From Siphonodentalium dalli (lineage: Eukaryota; Mollusca; Scaphopoda; Gadilida; Siphonodentaliidae): a DNA stretch of 64,000 bases. This document shows positions 36,936-48,736 of this stretch, one piece after another. Numbering within the stretch: position 1 is the stretch's first letter; every line of letters starts with the position of its first letter. A model generated the notes under the pieces. It was given only the letters and a program-made list of their open reading frames with translations, was not told the DNA's origin and searched no databases. Where the stretch lies: contig CP136063.1 in the NCBI GenBank assembly GCA_032622095.1, positions 88,701,980-88,765,979 of the forward strand, read 5' to 3'. The position numbers were made by a program, and so were the translations under genes.

Positions 36936-37029
36936 TTAACTATCACGATATTATAACGTACTCAATGTGAACAACTCATCGTCAAATTCATGCATAATGA
37001 ATTTTAAACATATCTTATTCGACTTGTTT

Positions 37030-38470
37030 TATTTTATGTTCATGAAAAGGAATAAAAAATAGGGTGATAAATATACATATAAAACGACACATAGATTCAA
37101 ATTAGCCATGTTCCCGTGAAACTTAGGCAATGCAAGCGAGGTACGAAAATTGATGATATCTGAGTACGAACGCCGAAGTGTAAATTTTATTGGGAAAGCT
37201 AGAACATTACGGAATTCGAGGAATTTCTAAAGACTGGTTTAGAAGTTATCTAACGGGTAGAAAAACAATATGTTGACTGTCAAGGACATACTTCCGCATT
37301 AAAAAGGATAACGTGTGGCGTGCCCTAGGGGTCAGTTCTCATGTTCATGAAAAGGGATAATACATAGGTGATAAATATACATATAAAACGACACATAGAT
37401 TCAAATTAGCCATTTTCCCGTGAAACTTATAGGCAATGCAAGCGAGGTACGAAAATTGATGATATCTGAGTACGAACGTCAAGGACATACTTCCGCATTA
37501 AAAAGGATAACGTGTGGCGTGCCCCAGGGGTCGTTCTCGGTCCAACAATTTTTCTCCACTATGTAAACGATATGCCCCAATGTACAAAAATGAATTTGCT
37601 TTCATTTGCTGATGATACCACCCTATATTCAACTGGCTACGATAAAAACAAATTAAAAACTCAACACCGAATTAAAACACATATTTGAATGGTGTTGTTG
37701 TAACAAACTGTCAATCAATACAGATAAAAGTAAATTCATGTTAATCCACCCTAAATGCAATGAGGAAAAGTGGAGAATCTGTACACTTAAAATGCCGAAT
37801 GGCATATAATTAGTTACGTTAGGGAATCAAATGCAAGTACATTCCATCAAATTCCTAGGTATTATCATGGAAGGAAACTTAACGTTTAAAACCTACATAT
37901 CAATGATACAAAGGAAGCTGAACCACACCCTGTACTGCTTGAACAAAGTTAAAAACATTTTACGAAAAATTCTATACCACTAGCTCCTTAGTCCATAGCC
38001 ATCTTCTTTACTGTCTCCCAGTATGGGGGCATTCATGTCATGCTAGTGTGCTGTCAACCTTACAAAAAAGGGCAATTCGTATTCTATGCATATCTAAATA
38101 TAATATCCATACAGAACCCCTTTTCAAACAAGAGAATATTCTAATGTTCAAAGATCTCTATATACACCATGCACGCAGCGCTCTTTATGTAACTGGACTA
38201 AAAGAAATCTCCCAAAATCATTTGAATTTTTTTTCACTTACTCCCTCGGTGTAAATACAAGACAGGCGAATAAACTAAGAAGCAAAACACCGAAAACATG
38301 TTTCTCAGAAAATCTACCAACACATACTTTTCCCAATGTGTGGAATTCGATTAACTCCAAAATTAAAAAATGTAAGTTTAATTATGTATTCAAAAATTTT
38401 TTATCTACTGAACTAATTTACCTTCGGCTACATGTAAAAATCAAACCATGCTACATTTGTGATAGATAAT
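37030..38470 (+). pseudogene. Decayed LINE reverse-transcriptase remnant with internal duplication
   Basis: Pieces of translation are diagnostic: [33 protein letters not shown] with MNLLSFADDTTLYS (RT motifs B and C), KSKFMLIHPK, VHSIKFLGIIM, and LQKRAIRILC then TEPLFKQENILMFKDLYIHH. Frames are broken repeatedly. Sequence at 37030-37165 recurs at 37341-37480, and 37279-37340 recurs at 37481-37545, so a local duplication with a deletion occurred inside the remnant. Not the same family as 44214-47924, since the tail sequences differ. Confidence 0.75.
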
Positions 38471-39910
38471 CGTCATATCACTTGCCTCAAGCAACTTGCA
38501 ACTTAGCGTTATCACGTGAACATCCGCCCTTCCAGACAGCCCTGTCCCATACACGGCGGCGTCCGTGAATTTTCAAATTTAAATGTTATATATGGTAAGG
38601 CAAAATTATGTACGGCATTATGTTGTCATAAAAATCTAACTGATTGCCTGGTTTCCGCCGTCCACTCTGTTTAATTCAAAAACTATATTATATAGGGCCG
38701 TCGCGACCTCACAATGTTATTCCAATTTAGTTTTTATAACTTGTCCATCAAACGCAAAATTATATAAGATATCTACTCGTAAGTTCACAATTTATACCAT
38801 TTTCAATTAAAATATCAATATAGTATATTTAACATTAACACCAACCAGCAAACCTGAAACTACATACGCCATCATATTTTCTAATTGTATTATTTATTGA
38901 GGGGCTGCAGGAAGACGGCCAGTATAGGTCATGCTGCTCCTGTACAATACTATTAATTCATATATCAATGCTTTGTTATTTATTCTTATTTATTGTAACA
39001 ATTAAACATCTACATCTACAAGTGTTCCATTACAGTAATAATAATAATCGCCAACAGAAAGAGTTATCAATCATCACGCCATCGTGCCAATGTCGTTGTG
39101 TCGTCCAAATTTTGGCGTGTTTTGTTGTATTATATTCACAGGGGAGGGTGGTAATAACAAATTTGCAGGAAGGTATGCCGTTTTTTTTTGCATCTGGCAT
39201 TTTCGGGGACCCACCACCCCCAAACCTGCAAAGAAAATATTTTTTTATTCCACTTTTTCGATACCCCCACCCCCAAATTTGACAAATTTTGGTCCAAAAC
39301 TGCAAGAAATCCTGCAATATATAGTATCGCCTGTTTCAACAACTGACTTCGTATTCCATTTGAGATGGGTTGAAAGAATCGCTGAAGTATTATGTGGATA
39401 TGTGTGTAGGGACGTATATCTATAGAGGGTTTCCGTTGACGGATGATGTCCATGTGGGATTTACAACTGCACACCCCCCTTGAACAAACCAATATTTTGA
39501 CCAAAAGTAGAAAGGAATGCAAATGTTGGTCTAAAACAACAAAATCCACACACATTACTGTTTGGAAATTCAGATTACCACCAGAACAATGTCAAAATGT
39601 CAACCCAGTGTTGGTGTAATATTGACTTATATTGTGTCAGATATGAAATTTCCAACTGGAACACTTTCTCATTATATAGAAGATCTTTATGAATGAGAGC
39701 AGCAAATATGGCTACATGTCGTTGGGTGCCTCATCCCACCAACTCTGCGGTGATACATGTCAACAGTTGGAAACGTCATAATGTTATGAATTGCCAATAT
39801 GGACTATAGGTTGTTTACCGGACGCATTTCACTTGAACCAGCACGACTAATACTGTTCTGATTGAGCTCAATCAACGCCATAAAAACCGCCTCGTTCCCA
39901 CGGTCTTAAT
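38471..39910. other. No gene seen
   Basis: Intergenic. The stretch 39130-39300 resembles dispersed low-complexity fragments at 8920-9080 and 40420-40490. Confidence 0.35.
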
Positions 39911-39917
39911 CTTTGCA

Positions 39918-39960
39918 GCAAGAAAATATCAGGGTACAATTGTACCTGATATTTTCTTGC
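39918..39960. repeat. 43-bp hairpin
   Basis: GCAAGAAAATATCAGGGTAC and its reverse complement meet around AATT. A third half-copy, ATATTTTCTTGCAGGTAC, follows at once. Confidence 0.85.
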
Positions 39961-40535
39961 AGATATTTTCTTGCAGGTACACGTGGACGCGCCATATGTG
40001 TGGTGAGAGTAACAGATCATCTTAATAGACACGCACATAATTATCTGATTAGCTTGATGCACTGATGACAGTTATTTTCTAACTATTGATAGTCACATTA
40101 ATGTTTGAGACAGTTGCTCGATCAGTTTCCACGCACACAATGATCTAGGCTTAAAGGTCTTCGTTTCATCAGGAGAAATTTATTTATTTCAGTTTTACAT
40201 TTCTCGAAGCTTCTTTCTGAAGGGTGTCGGGAAGGAGGTTTTTCACCACACTGTCCCATACGCAACATGCCGTAGCTTAATGTCTTCTCCACTAAGCCCA
40301 TATGAGGTCCCGGTAATTTTTAGTTTTTTTTTTGCAGTTATAATGTTTTAAACTGTTACGAATGTCAAATATGTACACACAAGATCTTTACTAAAAAAAA
40401 CTGCAAGAGGTTCTAAAAAAAACATGTTTTGCCTTTCGGGCCAGCCAGCCACCCCGGCATACCTTCCTGCAAATGTTTTATTCTCCTCCCCCTGATTTTG
40501 TGCATAGTTTATGAAATTAACTTGTGTAATCTCTA
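39961..40535. other. No gene seen
   Basis: Intergenic; low-complexity fragment near 40420-40490. Confidence 0.3.
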
Positions 40536-40926
40536 TATATACCATTTGAAACAGGAAGCTCCAAAACATTGTATTATCAACTTATCCGGTGTAATAAACT
40601 GTGAAAATGTTGTTTGTGTTGAGGTACTGACGTGTATTTGAGCTTAAGTTTCATCTGGTTTGTACTGCAAAGTCTATAATTTTCAATGGAAGGGGAATAA
40701 CTCTATATCTTAGTTTGAATTCTTTGCATTTAGGAGCGAGACGAGGGAAATGTTTCTATGTTTTCAGTTGTTTGCTATTACTTTATGGGCACCTTCTGAG
40801 ACACATACGCTCCAAATGGTGATGAATTATAGTATTTTAATCATAATTTATGTCACAGATTATTATTATTAAAACCGTATATAAAGGCACTATAAAAAAA
40901 TTGTGAATCGAAAATTAAATGGGCCT
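40536..40926. mobile_element. MITE family 2, left-truncated copy
   Basis: Collinear with 13560-13944 and ends ATGGGCCT before TTAA (40927-40930). The left terminal repeat is absent. The right-hand flank to about 41060 also matches 13949-14120, so this copy was duplicated together with its neighbour. Confidence 0.75.
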
Positions 40927-41060
40927 TTAAATAATTTTTTTTATTTAAAACATTCTGTGCATATATCGCAGTGGTCGTCCAGCGTAGCGAGGGGACCGAA
41001 CTATGTCAGACCAACATGACAGGGGACTAAACTATGTGGAATCACTTAACTAAATGGTTT

Positions 41061-41395
41061 CCCACATTATAGTTAGTTCAGAATCATAGCACTCGATAAA
41101 AAACCTCATAATGTAGTCCAATGTAAATTTGACACGCTTACTGCAAAGAGAATTCCAGCGACATTGTGTATAGCCGTGATTTAGAATACATTTTAGGAAG
41201 TAGTCTCAAACAATCCATTTATGCTGAATAGATTCTGTAAAATCAAGACTGAATCTATTCTTGGTAATGTAAATATGTTTTCCTAGTATTTGAGGTTGAC
41301 AAATACCTGGATTTAATATTGAATATATGTCGGAAACACTGCATATATCATCCGCGGATTATTATATATTTTGGTTGTTTGTTTATTTTGTATTG
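41061..41395. other. No gene seen
   Basis: AT-rich spacer. Confidence 0.3.
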
Positions 41396-41453
41396 TGTGT
41401 ATGTATGTATGTATGTTTAAGTATATGTGTGTGTGTGTGTGTGTGAGTATGCG

Positions 41454-41486
<33 letters not shown>

Positions 41487-41489
41487 ATA

Positions 41490-41555
<66 letters not shown>

Positions 41556-41582
41556 TATGTATATATGTGTATATACATATCT
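41396..41582. repeat. (GTAT)n, (GT)n and (TA)n compound microsatellite
   Basis: GTATGTAT runs, then GTGTGTGT, then long TATATA tracts. All overlapping open frames are repeat artefacts. Confidence 0.97.
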
Positions 41583-42118
41583 GGGTTCGTACTAAACTGC
41601 ATACCAATATACAGTATGCTTGTACTAATGTACACGTATTGGTTTAATACATTAACTGAACTATAGTACATGTATACAGATATTGGCCCCCATATACAGT
41701 ACATGTGTATACAATTATGTACATGTACTAAAACACGATTAGTGGTCCATCAGATTAGGCTCAATGAGCAGAAACTTATTATACTGTTCAATATTTGCGA
41801 TTTACAAATGCATCCAAAATATCAAATGGATAAACTGGTAATTTGTCGGATTACTCGGCAATACAACTGGGAACTGGCTCTCACATTAATATATAAAATT
41901 GCATGTATCCTTTCCTTGATGCTCTAAACGCAAAGCTCAAAAATCGAAACACTTCTGAATTAAATGTGTTAAAAATCACAATTCTTACAAATATCCAAAT
42001 AATGTTTTACCATATGTACTGAATGTACACGCATATATGCACATGCATGCATGTGTGATATATTCACCAATGCATATATAACTCCTGGTAATCCCTATAA
42101 TATCGTCTTACGGACACA

Positions 42119-43420
42119 GTGAACATGTTGATTAATGATGCTAGAATTCCTTCATGTTGTTGGCAATCTTAAAACATAGCATATCCTCGAAGACTCCGCT
42201 TCCTTTCAGCATCCCTTCAATTTCGACATTTCGGAAGGGATGCAAGGAGGGGCAGTGGACTCTTGCACATTCGCTATTTCTCAGGGAAGACACGGGTTGT
42301 ACTATTCCTCGATATATTTACCTTCAGCAGATTATGGTCCCTCGGTGCCCTTCCCTGAGTAAAAACGTTGTGCCATCGGGGGTACGAAACCACTGCATTA
42401 TATATGGACACTTGTATCAATTGTTTATACATCAGTGAATATATGATCAAAATCTAGGCTGACATATAAAGTACTTAAGTAAATATATACAAAACTATTT
42501 AAAACGTTACACATGCTCAAAAGATTGTATAAACCGACATGTATGTGTACTATTTTTGATTGATACGTGTTATCGATTGTTGATGTTATATTTATGTACA
42601 TGTATATGGGGTGGTATGTCCAATTCCATAACTGTATCTGTATGTATATGCTCTACCATTTGGGAACAAATCTATCCAACTTTCAAACGCTATCTATGCA
42701 CATCAATCTGATCACTTATTCCACTTAAAGTGTTGCTGAGGTGACAAATTCTTCCACTCTCACGGAATTACCAGTTCCATTTTAACAGAATCTCCCAATA
42801 TATACTTTTACACACACGGTGGACATGAAGTCCAATGATGCTAATACTCCATCGTGTTGTTGGCAATCTCAAAACATAACATAGTCGTGAAGACTCTGCT
42901 CCCTTTCAGCATCCCTTCACTTTTGAAACTTCGGAAGGGATGCAATGGAGGGGCGGTGGACTCTTGCACATATTCTATTTCTCAGGGATGGCACCGATCG
43001 CCCACATACTATTCCACGATATACTGACTCTCGGCGGATCTGGGCCCTCGGTGCCCTCCTCGGGTTACATATGGTGTACCATTGGGGATATGAAACCACC
43101 GGATTATATATGGACACTACGCTGATAAAATAATAATAATCAAGAATCATCGCCTGATGCATCATACATGCGCGAGCATCACTGTATATTGTTACTAATT
43201 ACTATATGCTATTTATGTACATAAATATGGGGTGGGTGTCCAACTCCATAACTTCAACCGTATGTTGGCCATATCATTTCAGAACAAATTTATCCAAAGG
43301 TTGAACGCTCTTTATGCACACAATTCGGACTTTTTACCCCCCTAAAGTGTTTCTGGGGTGAAAATACTTCTACCCTATCGAAATTCCCAGACCTATTCTA
43401 GTTGTCAATTTTAAAAATCT
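42119..43420. repeat. ~0.65-0.70-kb direct tandem duplication
   Basis: The segment around TGTTGTTGGCAATCTTAAAA (42157) recurs at 42859. CCTTTCAGCATCCCTTCA, TTCGGAAGGGATGCAA, GTGGACTCTTGCACAT and the later TATGGGGTGG block (42607 and 43228) follow in the same order in both. Each unit contains a small hairpin (CATCCCTTC ... GAAGGGATG). Non-coding by eye. Confidence 0.8.
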
Positions 43421-44213
43421 ACCGCTTAAACTTACTAATAATAAGTTAGACATCATTTTTAAAACTTGGTTAATGTGTAAATTTCAAAGGCTCCCTGAAC
43501 AAATTATGGCTATTATATATATTGTCTCTCCGCCAGATTAACTATTATTTGGTACGTCCAATAGTCATATGGGCTAATTTGGTCTCGGAATGTGCATAAA
43601 GAGGCTGGAGTTGAGAAACCCCATCCCAGAATTTTTACTCTTTCTGGAAACCCTGATATGCATTGTTATTATTTCTGTGTCAAAGTGTGACTAGCGGTAA
43701 AATAGATTTGCGTTCCGACATTCGTACCGCCCAACTGTCAGTGATACCTTATTAATATTCATCAAGGCGTTACTTTAGCGACTCCATTGGCTAGCATGAA
43801 GAAAATTACCTCCGCGTCATAGTTTATGCATGATATTCGACAAATTTGTACTCAGCGGCGATCAGCCTGCGCGATTCTCGAACATAACCCGATACATATT
43901 GTCTCGCGTGCAATAGCAACGAAGTTTTATTAGCGCGATTTGGGAATTGAACAGTTCATTGTAACACTTGTAAAATCATAAATTACGATGTGCGAGTCTC
44001 AAACACCAAACGGGACCTCAGTTAAAACGGTATATAGTCCTGTAATTTAGAATGGAAAATACTGACACATAGATAACCTCTCCGTATATTGGTGTTCTTT
44101 TTCAGAATGACATCACATTTCTATCTCAAGTTTTATTACTTTCCGTATAGATATAACAGTTGAACGCATATCAAATTGGCCGAAAACCGGGTTCTAAAAC
44201 CGGATGAAATAGA
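43421..44213. other. No gene seen; may include the 5' region of the LINE
   Basis: No recognisable frame. The 5' end of the following retrotransposon could not be placed. Confidence 0.35.
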
Positions 44214-47200
44214 ATGTACGCAATGCCTGTTCTAATTCTTGCGTTGCTAATTGATTTATGCCTCCATCATATATATTGTTATTGCCTGATAGCCCAACCC
44301 TCCCCAATAAAACACTATACGATCACATACCACCTCTTGCCCACCGGTTTGCCTATAACTGGGATCGGCCCTTTGTGGCCGAATCCTATTGTAATGATTA
44401 ATATTATGACTTATCGGGCAAGAGTTGGTGTGTTCTATACGCGTGCAGTAAGTACAAAGGGAAAGAAACTAAATATGTTGTGTTCACTTAGCCTTCTGTC
44501 ATTCCTTGCACTACGTTCCATTGGTATAACGGAAAACTTGACTTTCCTCATTGTTCTGAAGTATTATATGCTGAATAACGATAGTATTCTTCCCAAATAT
44601 ATTTTTGATAGGAATAATTTCAGAGTCACTGCAAACTTTAGCAAACTTTCCTTCAATGTTGCAATAAACACAATATCTGGATCATCACTAGTAACTTTAT
44701 CACACTTATGTCGTGCAATTTATGAAATAATGAAAAGTTTATTAATGAAATCTGGGAGCGTTCACCCAAATCCTGGACCAAACGCACATACCCTATCGAT
44801 TATGTGCCTCAATGTACAACGCCTATTGCCAAAGATTGATACCATTATTGCCGAATGTCAAAATTATGATATACTTGCATTTACTGAGACCAGGCTATCA
44901 GATTCAACCTCGGACGAGGAGTTGACTATACCGGGATTCAACAGCCCTGAACGACTTAATCGTCCTACTCTCGGTGGAGGTATTGCGATTTATGTCCGCA
45001 ACTCACTTCATTTCAAAAGGCGAAAAGATATCGAAATACTCGGCCTTGAACACATGTGGTTAGAAATCTTCACGCATACGAACAGTTTCCTTTTTGGAAC
45101 CTTCTATAGACCTCCGAATTCACCCGTAGAACTCTGGGATAAAATATACACTTCACTTGATGGAGCGATGGACACAAAAGAATCCAGAAATCACACAATT
45201 GTTACCGGAGATTTCAATTGTAACCAACTGTGCACTGAACCAAAACAAACAAGATATATATGTGGGAAGTTTGGTATGAAACAGCTTATAGAACAACCTA
45301 CCTACTTCACTGAAAATTCCCGATCACTCTTAGACCTGTTTTTTTCAAATAAACCGGATTTTGTACAGTCGTGTGAAATTTTAGATCCTTTGATTGCAGA
45401 ATTGGTTCGATATCACTGCCCAATCGTACTTACTTTAAATATTTCTAAAGGGACATCGAACCGATTCATCAAAAGAAGAATATGGAAATACAACGAGGCA
45501 AATTTCAGTGCAATGAATGAAGAATTGCAAACGTGGGGCTCCGAGAATCCGTTGAAACATGTGAATTATACAGAACTTGCGACGGTGATAACTAACAAAA
45601 TAAATGAAGTCGCGATAAAACACATTCCAAACAAATTTGTTACAATTAGAACAGATGAACCCGAATGGATGTCAGGCCACATTCGTCTCCTTATGAGGCA
45701 ACGCAAACGATTATATGTCAAAGCAAAAAAGAATACGACATTAAATGCATGGGCTAAATATAAAACCAAGCGAAATGAAGTAATATCATCTATCAGAACT
45801 GCCAAGCGACTGGAAATGGAAAAAAAACAAAAACTCCTCGGCAGTTCTTTTACTGATTCCTCAGTGTGGTGGAAAACTCTTAATAGACTCATGGCCCCAG
45901 ACCAAAAACCTATTCCGTCACTTTGCGAGGACAACAACGTATACACAGATAACAATTCTAAATCGGAAATATTAAATAATTATTTTTGCTCTACATCGTC
46001 CCTGCCCGAATCTGACAAAAAAGAACTACCGCTATTATCTAGATCTAAAAATTGTACATTGAAACTTATTAAGATTACACACAAAGATGTATTGGAATCC
46101 CTGACAAGTGTTAAAGTAGCAAAGGCCAGTGGCGATACGGTATCAGCCCAAAAATTCTAAAGAATTGCGCAACGGCCCTAGCAAGTCCTATGTGCTATAT
46201 ATTTAACGAATTGTTAAAACATTCCTATTTCCCTGATGAGTGGAAGAGAGCAAACGTTTGTCCCATCTTTAAAAAAGGAGATCCAAGTATGCCATCGAAT
46301 TATCGTCCGATTTCATTGCTAAGTTGCCTCTCAAAAATATTTGAGAAATGTATCTTTCGATATTTATCAAAATACTTATACGAAAATAAGCTCCTAACAG
46401 ATTTACAATCGGGTTTCACTCCAAATGACAGTACTGTATTCCAACTAACAGACATATATAATTATCTTATTTCATCTTTAGACGAAGGAAAAGAAATAAG
46501 GTGTCTTTTCTGTGACATCAGCAAAGCTTTTGATAAAGTTTGGCATAAGGGATTATTGTCCAAATTAAGTAACCTAGGTGTGTGTAAAAACACATACGAC
46601 ATTTTGAAAAATTATTTGGAAAATCGACAACAAAGAGTCATTTTGGAAACTACCCAGTCGTCTTGGAAATCTGTAGAATCTGGTGTCCCCACAAGGGTCA
46701 ATACTGGGTCCCCTACTATTCTTGATATACATCAATGATATAGCAGACGATATAACAAGTAATATCCGACTTTTTGCAGACGATACCTCCATTTATCTAG
46801 CAGTAGAAGATCCCATAATGGCTGCTGACGTCCTAAACAAAGATATATCGAAAATACATGATTGGTCTAACAAATGGCTTGTTAAATTTAACCCATCCAA
46901 AACTGAATCCCTCTTAGTTAGCAGGAAAGAAATTAAACCTAGCCACCCCCATCTCAAAATGGCAAATCAGCCAATATGCGAAGTAGCGACACATAAACAC
47001 CTAGGTCTAACCTTTAGTTCCGATGGTAAATGGAAATACCATATCGCAGATATTGAAAAACGAGCTTATAGTAGGCTGTCCCTGCTGAGGAGGCATAAAT
47101 TTAACCTTGACAGGAGGTCACTAGAAAGAATATATTTATCATTTATTCGTCCTGTCCTGGAGTATGCCTCCTCAGTTTGGGACAACTGCAGCAACGAAGA

Positions 47201-47924
47201 AGCTAATGAATTAGAAGAAATCCAATACGAAGCCGCAAGAATCGTAACTAGCGCGACAAGAAGCTGTAGTAAAGCGGGCTTGCTCCACGAAACTGGGTGG
47301 GAGACACTTACGAATAGACGCCGAAAAACCAAGCTAACTCAATTTTTCAAAATGGTGAAAAAGTCAACACCCGCCTACCTATACATATATGTTCCCCCTA
47401 TATCAGGGAGTCTAACAAATTACGACTTCAGACCTAAAGACATGAAACCGGTTTTTTGTAATACTGAATCATATAAAAAATCCTTTTTACCTGCAGCTGT
47501 GAGTCTATGGAATGAGGCTAAAAATTGTGAAACCATATCGGACTTCAAATCTTTTCTTAATACTGACCTCGTCGTGAGCCCCCGTTACATGGAATTTGCT
47601 TACACAAGACGAAGTCAAATTTTTCATTGTCGACTACGACTAGGGTGTAGCAATCTGAACTACGACTTATATCTCAATCATTTGCAAGACAATCAATATT
47701 GTATATGTGGCGAAATTGAAACAGTATCACACTTCTTGCACTATTGCCCAGTCTTTGAAGCCGAGAGAGATATATGTCTCAGCAACCTTAATAATTTGGA
47801 AACAAAAACACTCTTAGAAGGTTCAAAATCACTTCCCTTGTCCAAAAACATTGAGATATTCGCTAACATTCAGAAATATATAGAACTAACTGGCAGATTC
47901 AAGCCATATTATGCACAGACCTGA
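44214..47924 (+). pseudogene. LINE endonuclease-reverse transcriptase ORF with two frameshifts
   Basis: Would nick target DNA and copy its own RNA by target-primed reverse transcription. A hydrophobic N-terminal stretch is followed near residue 180 by SGSVHPNPGP, a degenerate 2A-like motif. The APE endonuclease comes next (N200 in LNVQRLL, E225 in FTETRL, D333 and N335 in TGDFN); its usual final SDH motif appears as RYHCPI. RT motifs follow: NYRPISLLSCLSKIFEKCI, FCDISKAFDKVWH (motif A), GVP-QG region (motif B), and LFADDTSIYL near 46770-46800 (motif C). The tail has CICGEIETVSHFLHYCP. The frame is lost by a single-base deletion near 46137 and regained by a single-base insertion near 46690, so this copy is dead, though apparently young. 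Confidence 0.88.
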
Positions 47925-48000
47925 TGTATACGACCTTAGGCTACGTATGGAACAAATTAAAAACGCATTAAAATCAAAATTAAACTAATTGTAACATCAA
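44214..48000 (+). mobile_element. Non-LTR retrotransposon (LINE), CR1/L2/Jockey-like, near full length
   Basis: Limits cover the coding part plus a short 3' tail; exact ends are uncertain because no clear target duplication was found. Order of domains (APE endonuclease, RT, Cys/His tail) is that of clade CR1/L2/Rex1/Jockey elements. A low-complexity A-rich tail and a G run follow near 47950-48050. Confidence 0.85.
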
Positions 48001-48296
48001 TCCCAAAAGTACCCTGCCAAAACCTGCTACGATTGAGGGGGGGGGGGGCTATCAGGCACATTATAATTAACAATAACAGTAAGTAATTTCTTGAGCTGTA
48101 TACATTCATATACATCGAAATGTACATTCTAGTTTTGTCTGTATGAAACGGTCACCATTCATTATTTCATACGTGTAGGAGATGGCTTAAGATAAGCATT
48201 ATGCTTACTGCCAAATCCCATTATAACCATCAATATCTCTCATCATCATACCGTGAATTTTGTACATTATATTGGTTAAAATAAAATATGTTTAAA
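48001..48296. other. No gene seen; poly-G near 48037
   Basis: Spacer after the LINE. Confidence 0.3.
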
Positions 48297-48640
48297 CTAA
48301 ATGGTTTCCCACAGACGACAGTGTTAACGTTTCAGCCAAATTCACTGACTTGAAGCCTGCAGGCCACTACAGTGATGTTTACCCAGCTAGATTGACACCA
48401 GTTGATCACGAAAATGCAAGAAAAATCATAGGTCATGCGTTTACTTTTAAAAATAAATCCACAAGTGTGCGACAGGGCTATCCCATTGCCAAATTGTATC
48501 TGGACAAACCCAGAAATATAGCAGCTAGTTAAATAATATTCCCACTCACAAAAATCCATTCCCCCAATAATTCACCAGTTTAAATTATTTAGAGATGATG
48601 AACAAATCAAATAAATAATATTTCACCTTTAATAACACAT
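48297..48640. repeat. Dispersed repeat copy (matches 14100-14430)
   Basis: AAATGGTTTCCCACAGACGA, GCAGGCCACT(A/C)CAGTGATGT and GTGCGACAGGGCTATCCCA are shared with 14100-14430 in the same order. It lies immediately 3' of gene B. Confidence 0.8.
48628..48633 (-). terminator. Possible gene B polyadenylation signal (ATTAAA)
   Basis: ATTAAA on the minus strand, about 105 bp downstream of the gene B stop at 48737-48739. It is the only near-consensus hexamer noticed close by, and it lies in dispersed repeat sequence. Weak evidence. Confidence 0.3.
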
Positions 48641-48736
48641 CATAACATAACATGACATAACACGTCCCGATTTTTAAACCGGACGTTCAAAACGTGCTCT
48701 CATTTGTATTGCTATGCATATATACTTATACATGTA

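Noticed and set aside
41371-41704. Open frames over the TA/GT microsatellite
   Set aside because: Simple-sequence translation (YIYIYI and similar) on both strands.
44750-44783. Functional 2A ribosome-skipping site in the LINE
   Set aside because: NPGP is present, but the preceding D and E of the canonical motif are replaced (SVHP), so activity cannot be claimed.
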